NCBI GenBank assembly: GCA_003507395.1
Contig: DNVW01000006.1
Span: 175,034-212,902, forward strand
Direction of reading: 5' to 3'
Source: Clostridiales bacterium
Lineage (GTDB): Bacteria > Bacillota > Clostridia > TANB77 > CAG-508
Length of the DNA: 37,869 bases
Shown: positions 24,040 through 33,101 of the stretch, piece by piece
How positions within the stretch are numbered: the first letter of the stretch is position 1
Layout: each line of letters opens with the position of its first letter
Program-made: the position numbers and the translations under genes
The notes under the pieces: model-generated
Database searches by the model: none
What the model was told of the DNA's origin: nothing
The model's input: only the letters and a program-made list of their open reading frames with translations

Positions 24040-24210
24040 AAAAATAAACCTCCTTCATATTTCGCTATATTATATGAAAGCGGTTTATTTTTTGTGTCAA
24101 AATATCAGTCCATATTGACATCCATTGGCATATTAGTTTTTTATATATCATTAGTATAAGTAGATACTGATAATGGTCTATCTGCTCTATAACTTGCAAT
24201 TTATTAAATC

Positions 24211-24646
24211 TTATATTGTACTTAAATAACCTTTCAATTGCTGAAGATTCTTTACTTCATATTGTTCTTTATTAATAATAATATTTTTCCCTTCAAAAAT
24301 GTATTTTAGTTCTTCATTCTCTAATTTTATTATAATAGCAAGTCCATCATCAGTTGTTCCTAAATTACTTTTCTTCTCTATTATTATATTTTTTATTCTA
24401 GTACATATTTCTCCAATAGATTCTTTATCTGTTATAGTGTTTTCTTGAGCTCCACCTTATGTATAAAAGATATATTTAATACTTTCTATATCTTTTGTAT
24501 CAATATTCTTTAATTTATCTATATTATTTTCTGTACTTATTGGTATTTCTTCATTACTTTGCTTTTTATTGATTTTTAATAAGATAACCCCCTACTAAAC
24601 ATGTTACTATTATAATGAAAATTATATATATAATTTTTTTATTCAT
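24211..24646 (-). pseudogene. Decayed small membrane-anchored protein
   Basis: The ATG at 24646 gives MNKKIIYIIFIIIVTCLVGGYLIKNQ and a stop. A neighbouring frame continues INKKQSNEEIPISTENNIDKL ... IKYIFYT, meets an in-frame TAA (24457-24459), then runs on as GGAQENTITDKESIGEICTR ... EQYEVKNLQQLKGYLSTI. One frameshift and one nonsense change have thus broken a protein of roughly 145 residues with an N-terminal transmembrane helix. Family not recognised. It starts 14 nt after the gene at 24661-25785 and was probably the last gene of the sortase operon. Confidence 0.7.
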
Positions 24647-24660
24647 TTCTACCTGTCTTT

Positions 24661-25785
24661 CTATTTTTCAATATATCCTGTTACTTTTTCTGTATACATA
24701 TTATCGGTAATTGTTTGGTATCTTTCTCCTGTATAGTCATCAGTAAATCCATTATATGCTTTATAAATTTCTCCAGTATCAGTATCGTAAACTCTTTCAT
24801 ATCCTAGTGTTGCATCACTTTGTTTTTGGCTCATAATGTCATAAGATTTTTGTCTATTTTCCCAAGCACTCATATATGAATCAAATGCTTTTTGCATTGA
24901 AGCGTTTAATTCAAGTGCTTTTTGTGTTTGTGCATTACTATCATCTATTGTTTGTTTTACATAGCTATCTGTAAATTCTATTGAGTTAACTGATTCTAAT
25001 AAAATGTCTTTGTAGTCTATAAACTCATCTTTAGCAGAAGTTATTGACATTATATCATATATCATATAATATCCCATATCCACTCCACCTTGGTATTGGT
25101 TTCCAAAGTTTACTATTGATGCCATAAATAAACCTTCGCCTTCTTTTGAGTTTTCGCCTGTAAATGTCCCTCTTAATACTTTACTATCTAGTGCAACACT
25201 TTTCATACTAGCACTAGACTCAAATTCTTCAATTTTTGTAAAATTACTAAATTTAGGAAATTTCATTGTAGAAAGTGTAGGCTCTAGTGAACTAAGATAT
25301 GTTGATATTTCATCAAATTTTTTATAAAATCCCTCTGTTGTTGGATTATCTAAAACTACTGCATCTGCGAACAATTTATATTGAGAATTATTTCCACTCA
25401 TACTATAATAATTCTGCCAACTAGTTTTTGCTGATGTATTTTTTAATAATGGCTGAACTTTTAGCATTAAATATACTTGATTATTGGTATTTTGTGGATC
25501 ATAAACTCTAATCACATAAAATATTCCTGTGCCACCAGTTTCAACAGTCCAACCGGTAGGCTTTTTCATTGTAAAATTATCTGTTTTATATTCTTCTAGT
25601 GTTAATTTACTTGCTTCATTTGCTACTATTTTTACATCTTCCTTTGTAGCACTCTTTTCCGTTTTTCCCACTTCATCACTTTCTTTCTTGTTATTATTTA
25701 AAAGCATTACTCCAAGAATAACAATTATTACTATTGCAATAAGAGCAATTATCATCCATATTTTACTTTTCTTATTTTCGTTCAA
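24661..25785 (-). CDS. Membrane-anchored extracellular protein of unknown function
   Basis: 374 residues. An N-terminal transmembrane helix (about 8-29, IWMIIALIAIVIIVILGVML) precedes a large exported domain. Residues 60-260 are beta-rich (FTMKKPTGWTVETGGTGIFYVIRVYDP). A C-terminal helical stretch then leads to a module rich in Tyr, Asp and Thr (GYERVYDTDTGEIYKAYNGF and DDYTGERYQTITDNMY). It is not a recognised family. It lies 15 nt downstream of the sortase gene on the same strand, so it is probably co-expressed and surface exposed. Confidence 0.82.
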   Translation of the reverse strand: MNENKKSKIWMIIALIAIVIIVILGVMLLNNNKKESDEVGKTEKSATKEDVKIVANEASKLTLEEYKTDNFTMKKPTGWTVETGGTGIFYVIRVYDPQNTNNQVYLMLKVQPLLKNTSAKTSWQNYYSMSGNNSQYKLFADAVVLDNPTTEGFYKKFDEISTYLSSLEPTLSTMKFPKFSNFTKIEEFESSASMKSVALDSKVLRGTFTGENSKEGEGLFMASIVNFGNQYQGGVDMGYYMIYDIMSITSAKDEFIDYKDILLESVNSIEFTDSYVKQTIDDSNAQTQKALELNASMQKAFDSYMSAWENRQKSYDIMSQKQSDATLGYERVYDTDTGEIYKAYNGFTDDYTGERYQTITDNMYTEKVTGYIEK

Positions 25786-25800
25786 TTTGTTTTCCCCCTC

Positions 25801-26556
25801 TTATATTTTTTTAGCATGTAAAACAACTCTGTATTTATTGTTATTAGCACATGTTGACAATGTTAGAATATTATCACTTTCTGAAACATCTATATCAAAT
25901 TCCTTTATACTTCTTTTCTTTATAGTGTTTACAAATTGCTCAAATTTTTTGTCATTTTCAAATTCTGTTGTTATATAATAATCTTCGCTTTCTATTTTAT
26001 AAATTGAGAAAACTTTATAAATACATTTTTCATTTTCAGTATATAAAGTAATATTAGTATTTTCTTCATTATCATACCAGTCAGAATTTAAGATATTTTT
26101 TAAACTTCCAAACATTGAGTCGTCTCTCATATTATGACCATAAATAACAATATTTTTATCTGTTCCATCAACTTTATTTTTATAGTCTGCAAATATCCAA
26201 CCAGCAGAATTATATTCTTTATTAAAATTATGTGTTAAATAATAATCATTGTTGGTGCTCTTTACAACTGTTGTTTCAATATTAGTTCCTTTTACTTTTA
26301 ACCATGCTACTATATCCGAATTTTTTTCTTTTAATTTCTCAAAATCTACTACATATTTTTCCTCATCATCTTCTTTTGTTTCATCAACTGTAACAAATTC
26401 TGCTATCTCTTCTGATATTTTTTTATTATTTTGATTATTCATATACCATATAACTATTTTCGTGCCAGAATAAATTAAAAGTGCAGTAAAAAAGCACATT
26501 AAAATTATACTTGGAATATTGCTTTTTTTCTTATTATAATGCTTAGCTCTAGACAT
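25801..26556 (-). CDS. srtB: Class B sortase
   Basis: 251 residues. A cysteine transpeptidase that attaches surface proteins to the cell wall. It has an N-terminal signal anchor (about 14-34) and the class B fold: DFEKLKEKNSDIVAWLKVKG, NIVIYGHNMRDDSMFGSL with the catalytic His, LTLSTC with the catalytic Cys (about residue 236), and NKYRVVLHAKK with the Arg. S. aureus SrtB uses NPQTN and the C. difficile enzyme (S/P)PxTG. The NPQTG protein encoded just upstream and the NPKTG giant protein in the element are plausible substrates. Confidence 0.92.
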   Translation of the reverse strand: MSRAKHYNKKKSNIPSIILMCFFTALLIYSGTKIVIWYMNNQNNKKISEEIAEFVTVDETKEDDEEKYVVDFEKLKEKNSDIVAWLKVKGTNIETTVVKSTNNDYYLTHNFNKEYNSAGWIFADYKNKVDGTDKNIVIYGHNMRDDSMFGSLKNILNSDWYDNEENTNITLYTENEKCIYKVFSIYKIESEDYYITTEFENDKKFEQFVNTIKKRSIKEFDIDVSESDNILTLSTCANNNKYRVVLHAKKI

Positions 26557-26574
26557 TTATGTTCTCCTTTTTAA

Positions 26575-26603
26575 AAAAAGACTAACATTTTTTAGCTAGT
26601 CTT
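26575..26603 (-). terminator. Terminator or attenuator between surface protein and sortase
   Basis: AAGACTA (26578-26584) and TAGTCTT (26597-26603), followed on the minus strand by a T-run (complement of the A-run at 26572-26579). Confidence 0.55.
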
Positions 26604-26617
26604 CTTTCTAATCATTA

Positions 26618-27165
26618 TTATTTGTTATTTTTAACTCTCTTCTTGTTTATTATAAATATTACTAGAATTCCTGTCAAGACTATTACAAATATAATGCTAA
26701 AAATTATTATATTATCTCCTGTTTGTGGGTTTGTTATTTCGCCTGTGGTCGTGCTTGCCGCCTTGATTTCAAACTCCGTGTTGCACTCACCATCATTATA
26801 GACAATGGTCATGGTGTGCTTGCCGACAGAGAGTGTTTGTAGGTAATCGGCTTTCAATGTGATAACAGTGGAGCCAGAAACCGCCGTATAATTCTTAACG
26901 TCAATCAACGTACCATCAACTTTAACGCCGGTGAATTTGCTGAAATCGCCATTTGCACGGAATGTAAGTATTCCGTCGCTGTTTTGTATCCAAACTCCAT
27001 TTGCTCCTTCGATAATACTATAGGAAGGTATCTCTCCGACAGCCTGAACCTCGACTGTCATGGTAACGGAATAGTTACCTTTTTTACCGTAATCGCCGTC
27101 AACCTGCATATATCGCGAGGTGGTTTGATTTCCACCCGTTGTACTGCCGGAAGCTTCGTCACCTA
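26618..27165 (-). pseudogene. Surface protein with NPQTG signal, 5'-truncated
   Basis: The open frame extends upstream of the ATG at 27109 (GDEASGSTTGGNQTTSRY) and stops at a TGA at the junction near 27165. Its own signal peptide and N-terminus are therefore gone. What remains is an Ig-like module (YTAVSGSTVITLKADYLQTL, homologous to the last module of the giant protein), then NPQTGDN, a transmembrane helix and a basic tail. From about 26738 to 27165 the DNA is close to half G+C, against about a quarter for the C-terminal part and neighbours, so the gene is a mosaic. Without a signal peptide it is unlikely to reach the sortase encoded next. Confidence 0.75.
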
Positions 27166-28342
27166 TTCAGTTCCTAGTAACAATAAAATTGATACATTTT
27201 TAAATAATTTAGATAACTTTAATCTAGATACATATATAAAGGCAATACATTTTAATGAAATGAAAGTTCCTTTTGTTCCTTTTTATAAGTCTGGCTCAAA
27301 AAACTATTATGGAATCGACGAAATGAAACAAGGAGAATTGGACTTTTTCAAAGCTACTGTCCTTTCAAAATCTAATGAGCCTGTTTTTATGTGTAGTGAT
27401 ATGCCTATGGAGGATATGGCAGAAGATGTAGATTTCGGAAAAAAGTGGATGTTTGCTATTGCAATGACATTAAAAAAAGGACTTCATTTAAATATAATTC
27501 ATAATCTTGATAGACCTTTTAATGAAATGATGTTAGGATTAGAAAGTTGGATTCCAATTTATATGACAGGTCAAGTTTCTCCATACTATTTAACGGGACT
27601 TCAAAACTCTGTTTATTGTCATTTTAATTATGTATCAGGTACTGTTGCACTTACTGGTGAATGTATTAAAGGATATCATAATAAAGGAAAATATCATTTG
27701 ACAAGTAACAAAACTGATATTGAATATTATAGAACAAAATCAGAATGTTTATTAAATAAAGCAAAACCATTTATGGATATTTATAGAGTAGAAAATAGAA
27801 ATGATTTTGATGCTTTCATTTCATCTGATGCAAGTATTAAAGGAAATCGTAGAAGAATTTTATCTTCACTTCCTATTCATACAATTTCTGATGAGTTACT
27901 TTTGAAAATTTTAAAACGCAATAAAGTTAATAATGAAAATACAAAAGTAATAATAGATTCTGTAAAAAAGCAAAGACAAACAATTCAAAAGATTCTAGAG
28001 GACAATATTTTAGAAGATGAAATACCAAAACTATCAAAAGAAGATTTTGAAAATTATCCTCCTTTTCTTTCTCTTTCAGATACTTTCTATACTAATGACA
28101 TTTGTTATAATTACGAAGAATATTTAGAGCATTTAACTGATACTCAAAAATATATGAGTAGTCATGGTAATTATAAAATTTTAAATAATAAAACAAATAC
28201 ATTTAGAAATATTAACATTACTATTCATTCTGGTAAATGGGTAATGATTTCAAAAAACACTCATCCTGCCATTCATTTTGTTATACATCATCCTAAGCTT
28301 CGTGATGCTATTGAAAATTTTATTGCACCAGTAGTAGAATAA
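27166..28342 (+). pseudogene. XRE-type regulator, C-terminal part only
   Basis: The open frame runs leftwards into the antisense of the surface protein, with no ribosome-binding site. Real protein sequence starts near 27166 (PSNNKIDTFLNNLDNFNLDTYIK) and runs about 390 residues to IENFIAPVVE. Stretches such as FMCSDMPMEDMAEDVDFGKKW and LGLESWIPIYMTGQVSPYYL match, from memory, a clostridial family of large XRE regulators. Those carry about 200 N-terminal residues with HTH domains that are absent here. The truncation point coincides with the composition break. If an internal ATG such as that at 27258 is used, a DNA-binding-deficient protein would be made. Confidence 0.55.
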
Positions 28343-28361
28343 TTTATTGAAATTTCTCTTC

Positions 28362-28420
28362 TGTCAATGGGTAAGTAGATTTTAGCAATTTTTTTGTTAA
28401 AATCTACTCACCAATTGACA
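28362..28420. repeat. TGTCA palindromic repeat abutting hrb stop codon
   Basis: 27-nt arms (28362-28388 and 28394-28420) with few mismatches and a 5-T loop. The head TGTCAATGGG is shared with the repeats at 1054 and 37840. It ends exactly at the hrb stop codon and probably serves as a terminator for the convergent genes. Confidence 0.75.
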
Positions 28421-29017
28421 TTATTTCTTCTTAAAAAGTTCTCTGCCAACTCCGCACAGTGGACATTTAAAATCTTCTGGTATTTCTTCTCCATAATAAA
28501 CATAACCACATACTGTACAAACCCATGATGTCTTTCCCTTCTCAGTAGTAACCTTTAATAATTCATCTTTATGCTTTTGATAATATAGGTATGTCATTGG
28601 TTCTTTCTCATTAAACATATCTGCTTCTATTATTCTTCCTATAAATAATGTGTGTGTATCATTTTCAATAGAATCTATTATTTCACATACCATATATCCT
28701 ATTGAGTCTTTTATAATATTTACTTCTTCAACTTTAAATGTATCTATTTTTTCAAATTTATTAATGTTTCTCATAGAATTAAAACCAAATGTTTTTATTA
28801 TTTCTGCATTAACGTCTTCACCTAATATAGATATCGCAAATTTACTATTAATTTTTAATAATTCATTTGTATAATTCTTTTTCATCACAGACACTGCAAT
28901 TAATGGATTATCACCCCCACTAATTTGAGATACAGCATCTACTATACAACCTCCATCAATCGTTGTTAATACATACATTCCTTGTGAAATTTTTCTTGTT
29001 ATATTTACTTCTTTCAT
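28421..29017 (-). CDS. hrb: Flavin reductase-rubredoxin fusion (high molecular weight rubredoxin)
   Basis: 198 residues. The N-terminal flavin-reductase-like FMN-binding domain (about 1-150, VDAVSQISGGDNPLIAVSVMKKNYT, SKFAISILGEDVN) is fused to a C-terminal rubredoxin domain (about 160-198, WVCTVCGYVYYGEEIPEDFKCPLCGV). The rubredoxin domain has the four Cys iron ligands. This is the layout of Hrb, known in Moorella thermoacetica to pass electrons from NAD(P)H to the flavo-diiron protein FprA for NO or O2 reduction. No fprA is seen nearby. The role in oxidative or nitrosative defence is inferred from the family. Confidence 0.9.
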   Translation of the reverse strand: MKEVNITRKISQGMYVLTTIDGGCIVDAVSQISGGDNPLIAVSVMKKNYTNELLKINSKFAISILGEDVNAEIIKTFGFNSMRNINKFEKIDTFKVEEVNIIKDSIGYMVCEIIDSIENDTHTLFIGRIIEADMFNEKEPMTYLYYQKHKDELLKVTTEKGKTSWVCTVCGYVYYGEEIPEDFKCPLCGVGRELFKKK

Positions 29018-29034
29018 TACCCCTCCATCTTTAT

Positions 29035-29592
29035 TTAATTAATAATTATTTTTTTGATTACTCGGCAAGGATTTCCTACTGCAACTACATTTGATGGGAT
29101 TTCTTTAGTAACTACACTTCCTGCACCAATTACAGTATTATCTCCAATTGTAACACCTGGCATTACACATACATTCCCACCTATCCATACATTATTTCCT
29201 ATTTTTATTGGCTTTGCGAATTCCAGTTTTTTTCTTGTTTCATAATCTAGTGGATGGCCAGATGTATAAAATCCACAGTTTGGACCAATTTGGACGTTAT
29301 CTCCAAATGTTACTTTGTTAGCATCTAAAATAACTAAATTATGATTTGAATAAAAGTTTTCTCCTATTTCAATATTAAAACCATAATCGCAGTAAAAATT
29401 AGGTATTATCATAAATTCTTTTCCTGTTTTTGAAAATAATTCTCTAATAATTTCATTGCATTTTTCTATATCTTCAACATCTAGTTTGTTATATTTATTA
29501 CATAATTTTTTAGCTCTTATCAATTTATTTAGTAATTGTTTATCTCTTGAATTGTATAATTCACCTGCTAACATTTTATCTTCTTCATTCAT
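29035..29592 (-). CDS. maa: Hexapeptide-repeat sugar O-acetyltransferase (maltose/galactoside type)
   Basis: 185 residues. Uses acetyl-CoA to acetylate sugars in the cytoplasm. The N-terminal Mac domain (MLAGELYNSRDKQLLNKLIRAKKL) is followed by left-handed beta-helix hexapeptide repeats (IKIGNNVWIGGNVCVMPGVT, IGDNTVIGAGSVVTKEIPSN). The catalytic His lies in YTSGHPLD, and the tail is VGNPCRVIKKI. Maltose, galactoside and NodL-type enzymes cannot be told apart by eye. The gene starts within the stop codon of the remnant at 29589-29690. Confidence 0.88.
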   Translation of the reverse strand: MNEEDKMLAGELYNSRDKQLLNKLIRAKKLCNKYNKLDVEDIEKCNEIIRELFSKTGKEFMIIPNFYCDYGFNIEIGENFYSNHNLVILDANKVTFGDNVQIGPNCGFYTSGHPLDYETRKKLEFAKPIKIGNNVWIGGNVCVMPGVTIGDNTVIGAGSVVTKEIPSNVVAVGNPCRVIKKIIIN

Positions 29593-29690
29593 AATTTTCT
29601 ACCTTTCAAAGTTTTTTCAATAAAGTAATCTAAGACTGTTTGATTTTCATTTTCAAAAATTATATTTTGTGGAATATATCCAATTATTCA
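29589..29690 (-). pseudogene. Remnant possibly of an ABC-F ATPase
   Basis: A ribosome-binding site and ATG (MNNWIYSTKYNF, stop) are followed in another frame by IGYIPQNIIFENENQTVLDYF and IEKTLKGRKL. That stop overlaps the acetyltransferase start. IGYIPQN...TVLDYF resembles the linker region of ABC-F ribosome-protection ATPases, most of which would be deleted. The call is tentative. The rest of 29691-29873 holds only a weak hairpin behind clpB. Confidence 0.28.
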
Positions 29691-29873
29691 TTATAAATTC
29701 CTCCAAATTATATATTTTTCTCAAATCTATATAATTATACCATAAAGGCATTGTTTTTTCCAGTATTAATTGTAATTTTTGGTGTACCTATATATGTTCC
29801 TATCTACATCTCTAGTCTATAAATAATATAAATTGAGGACAGAAATTTTAAAAATCTCCATCCTCCTAACAAA

Positions 29874-32465
29874 TTATTTAATTATTAAATCATTTTCTTT
29901 ACAATCAATAATTACCTTTTGTTTTGGTAATATTGTTTGTTTAATTATTTCTTTTGCTATTAGTGTTTCTACTTTCTTTTGCACAAAACGTTTTAATGGT
30001 CTTGCACCATAAACTGGGTCATATCCATTTTTTATTAAATATTCTTTTGCATTATCTGTTAACTCTATTGTTATTTCTTGAGTTTCTAATCGTTTATTTA
30101 AATCTGCTATAAGCAAGTCTAATATTTTAGCTGTTTCGTTTTGTGTTAGTGGTTTATAGAAGACTATTTCGTCTAATCTGTTTAAGAATTCTGGTCTAAA
30201 GCTTTGTTTTAATAATTTTTCTACTTTTTCTTTTGCCTCTTCTGTTAATTCTCCTTTGTCATTTATTCCTTCTAGTATATATTCTGAGCCCAAATTTGAT
30301 GTTAATATTATAATAGTATTTTTAAAGTCAATTGTCCTTCCCTGAGAGTCTGTTATTCTACCATCATCTAGCACTTGCAATAATACATTAAACACATCTG
30401 GATGAGCTTTTTCTATTTCATCAAATAATATTACTGAATAAGGTTTTCTTCTTACTGCCTCTGTTAATTGTCCTCCTTCTTCATATCCAACATATCCTGG
30501 AGGTGCACCAATTAATCTTGATACTGAAAATTTTTCCATATATTCAGACATATCTATTCTTATAATATTGTGTTCATCATCAAATAAACTCTCTGCTAAA
30601 GCTTTTGCAAGTTCTGTTTTACCAACACCTGTTGGTCCTAAGAACATAAATGAACCTATTGGTCTACGACTATCTTGAATACCTGCTCTAGAACGTATAA
30701 TTGCATCTGTAACTTTGTCTACGGCTTCGTTTTGGCCAATAACTCTTTTATGCAAAATACTTCCTAAATTTAGTATTTTTTCTCTCTCACTTTCCATTAA
30801 TTTTGCAACTGGTATTCCTGTCCATTTTGCTATTATTTTTGTTATTTCTTCATCTGTAACTTTAGTTCTTAACAAACTACTTTCTTTTGATTTTGCAGCA
30901 ATTTCTTCTTCTTCCTTTAACTCTTTTTGTAATTCTGGTAATTTACCATATTTTAATTCTGCTGCTTTATTTAGCTCATAATTTCTTTCTGCTTTTTCTA
31001 TTTCTCCATTTACCTTTTCTATTTCCTCACGAATTTTTTGTACCTTTGATATTGCACCTTTTTCATTTTCCCATTTTGCTTTCATTTCATTAAATTGACT
31101 TTGCATTTCTGCAATTTCTTTTTGAATCTCAGTTAAACGTTTTTGTGATTGTTCATCTTTTTCTTTTTTTAGTGCTGCCTCTTCTATTTGATGTTGCATT
31201 ATTTTATGAGAAATTTCATCTAGTTCTGTTGGCATTGATTCCATCTCTGTTTTTATCATGCTACAAGCTTCATCTATTAAGTCAATTGCTTTATCTGGCA
31301 AAAATCTATCTGTAATATATCTATGTGACAATGTTGCTGCTGCAACTATAGCATTATCACTTATTTCAACACCATGGTATACTTCATATCTTTCTTTTAG
31401 TCCTCTTAAAATTGAAATTGTATCTTCTACTGATGGCTCATCCACTAAAACATGTTGGAAACGTCTTTCTAGTGCTGGATCTTTTTCAATATATTGTCTA
31501 TACTCATTTAATGTTGTTGCTCCTATACAATGAAGTTCTCCTCTTGCAAGCATTGGCTTTAGTAAATTTCCTGCATCCATTGCGCCATCTGTTTTTCCTG
31601 CTCCTACTATTGTATGAAGCTCATCTATGAATAATATTATTTTACCTTCACTCTTTTTTACTTCTTGTAACACAGCTTTTAGTCTTTCTTCAAATTCTCC
31701 TCTATATTTTGCCCCCGCAACTAAAGCTCCCATATCTAGTGAAAAAATTGTACAATTTTTTAATCCTTCTGGTACATCCCCTCTTACTATTCTTATTGCT
31801 AATCCTTCTGCAATAGCTGTTTTACCAACACCCGGTTCACCTATTAAACATGGATTATTTTTTGTCTTTCTTGAAAGGATTCTTATTACATTTCTTATTT
31901 CATCATCTCTGCCTATTACTGGGTCTAATTTCTGTTTTCTTGCTAGTTCTACTAAATCTGTACCATATTTTTTTAAAGCATCATATGTTTCTTCTGGATT
32001 ATCACTTGTCACTCTTGTATTCCCCCTTACTTCCAATAAAACTTTTAAAAAGTTATTTTTATCGATATTAAAAGTTTTAAATAATTGTTTTAACTTTGAA
32101 TTAGCCTTATCAATTAGTCCAAGCATTATATGTTCTACAGATACGTATTCATCTTTCATTTTATCTGCTGTATTCTCTGCATCTGCTAGTGCTTCATCTA
32201 CATCTCTTGAAATATATACTTGTTCCATTTGCCTTGTTTCTGAATGCATTCTTGGTTTATTATCTATTTCATTTTTGACTGTCTTTTGGAATTCTTCACC
32301 TACATTCATTTTCTTTAGTAGTTCTTTAATTAAACTATTTTCTCCAATTAAAAGTGCATATAATAAATGTTCTTGCTCTATTTGGCTATTTTCATTTTCT
32401 ATTACTAGGCTTTGTGCTTTTTGAATCGCTTCAATTGATTTTTGAGTAAATTTTTGAATATTCAT
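29874..32465 (-). CDS. clpB: ATP-dependent disaggregase ClpB
   Basis: 863 residues. A hexameric AAA+ chaperone that dissolves protein aggregates with DnaK. The N domain (about 1-145) is followed by NBD1 with Walker A GEPGVGKT (209-216) and Walker B LFIDELHT, a long coiled-coil M domain (about 400-525), and NBD2 with GPTGVGKT (near 610) and ILFDEIEKAHP. The C-terminus has GARPLKRFVQKKVETLIA. The start at 32465 follows AGGAGGGG. No ClpP-binding loop is expected in ClpB. A palindrome matching the MarR operator lies directly upstream of the ribosome-binding site, and the MarR gene precedes it in the same direction. Confidence 0.97.
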   Translation of the reverse strand: MNIQKFTQKSIEAIQKAQSLVIENENSQIEQEHLLYALLIGENSLIKELLKKMNVGEEFQKTVKNEIDNKPRMHSETRQMEQVYISRDVDEALADAENTADKMKDEYVSVEHIMLGLIDKANSKLKQLFKTFNIDKNNFLKVLLEVRGNTRVTSDNPEETYDALKKYGTDLVELARKQKLDPVIGRDDEIRNVIRILSRKTKNNPCLIGEPGVGKTAIAEGLAIRIVRGDVPEGLKNCTIFSLDMGALVAGAKYRGEFEERLKAVLQEVKKSEGKIILFIDELHTIVGAGKTDGAMDAGNLLKPMLARGELHCIGATTLNEYRQYIEKDPALERRFQHVLVDEPSVEDTISILRGLKERYEVYHGVEISDNAIVAAATLSHRYITDRFLPDKAIDLIDEACSMIKTEMESMPTELDEISHKIMQHQIEEAALKKEKDEQSQKRLTEIQKEIAEMQSQFNEMKAKWENEKGAISKVQKIREEIEKVNGEIEKAERNYELNKAAELKYGKLPELQKELKEEEEIAAKSKESSLLRTKVTDEEITKIIAKWTGIPVAKLMESEREKILNLGSILHKRVIGQNEAVDKVTDAIIRSRAGIQDSRRPIGSFMFLGPTGVGKTELAKALAESLFDDEHNIIRIDMSEYMEKFSVSRLIGAPPGYVGYEEGGQLTEAVRRKPYSVILFDEIEKAHPDVFNVLLQVLDDGRITDSQGRTIDFKNTIIILTSNLGSEYILEGINDKGELTEEAKEKVEKLLKQSFRPEFLNRLDEIVFYKPLTQNETAKILDLLIADLNKRLETQEITIELTDNAKEYLIKNGYDPVYGARPLKRFVQKKVETLIAKEIIKQTILPKQKVIIDCKENDLIIK

Positions 32466-32480
32466 ATAAACCCCTCCTTT

Positions 32481-32498
32481 TTCTTACACTGTAAGATA
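32481..32498. promoter_or_regulatory. MarR-type operator in front of clpB
   Basis: TTCTTACACTGTAAGATA contains the perfect inverted repeat CTTACA-c-TGTAAG, nearly identical to the palindrome at the marR start site (32964-32982). It lies just upstream of the clpB ribosome-binding site, where a bound regulator could block transcription coming from marR. Confidence 0.6.
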
Positions 32499-32532
32499 TT
32501 TTTCTTTTTTAATGGCAGTTTTTACCTGCCAT

Positions 32533-32952
32533 TTATATATCCATTAGTTTTTTTACAATTCTTATAAACTCTTTAGTATCTTCTTCTCCTAAGTTCTCTA
32601 AAACGTTTCTGGATATAACTATACCATTATCATAATTTTGCAATACATAATCTCTTCCGTAGGAAGTAATACATACTTTGACTTTTCTCTTATCTTTTTC
32701 GTGAGTCTTACGTTGTATAAAATTCTTTTTTTCTAAACTATTTAAAGCACTTGCAATTCTTCCTGTTGTAACTTGTAAATAATTACATATATCACCTGCT
32801 GTTGCTCCATCTTGAATAGAATTTAGATAAAATAATATTGCCATTTCGCCTGTCGCAAAATTTCTTGACTGTTCTTGAAATGGTACTTTTGAAAACTCTC
32901 GCATAATAGCAAATAACTCATCTACTAAAGAATCATGTTCCATTGTACTCAC
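32533..32952 (-). CDS. MarR-family transcriptional regulator
   Basis: 139 residues. The winged-helix MarR fold is visible as TAGDICNYLQVTTGRIASALNSLEKKNFIQRKTHEKDKRKVKV (recognition helix then wing) between dimerisation helices. It probably represses itself and clpB through the TATCTTACA-type palindromes at 32964 and 32481. The ligand is unknown. It is 67 nt upstream of clpB on the same strand. A heat-shock or envelope-stress input replacing CtsR or HrcA control is an inference. Confidence 0.88.
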   Translation of the reverse strand: MSTMEHDSLVDELFAIMREFSKVPFQEQSRNFATGEMAILFYLNSIQDGATAGDICNYLQVTTGRIASALNSLEKKNFIQRKTHEKDKRKVKVCITSYGRDYVLQNYDNGIVISRNVLENLGEEDTKEFIRIVKKLMDI

Positions 32953-32963
32953 TTCCTATCTTT

Positions 32964-33009
32964 TATCTTACACTATAAGATATTATAGCACTTTTTTTCT
33001 ATTTGTCAA
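32964..33009 (-). promoter_or_regulatory. Promoter and autoregulatory operator of marR
   Basis: Minus-strand TTGACA (33004-33009), 16-nt spacer, TATAAT (32982-32987). The palindrome TATCTTA-cacta-TAAGATA (32964-32982) overlaps the expected start point, as expected for a repressor site. Confidence 0.7.
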
Positions 33010-33028
33010 TATCTCCTTCAAAATTTTA

Positions 33029-33101
33029 TGTCAGAGGGGACGGGGAATAATGGCACACTTTTTTAAAAAAAGTGTGCCATTATTCCCCGTCCCCTCTGAC
33101 A
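33029..33101. repeat. Perfect 36-bp palindromic repeat (TGTCA-GGGGACGGGG)
   Basis: Arms 33029-33064 and 33066-33101 are exactly complementary. The head is TGTCAGAGGGGACGGGG, and the TGGCACAC near the loop is shared with 37840-37869. It ends exactly at the stop codon of the CAP-domain gene and contains the A/T run needed to act as its terminator. Confidence 0.85.

Noticed and set aside
26984..28342. A 452-codon plus-strand open frame as one protein
   Set aside because: Its first 60 codons are antisense to the surface protein in G+C-rich DNA and lack a ribosome-binding site; only the part after about 27166 is real protein sequence.
31627..32424. A 265-codon plus-strand open frame opposite clpB
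   Set aside because: Ser/Phe/Leu-rich shadow of the clpB coding strand with no ribosome-binding site.
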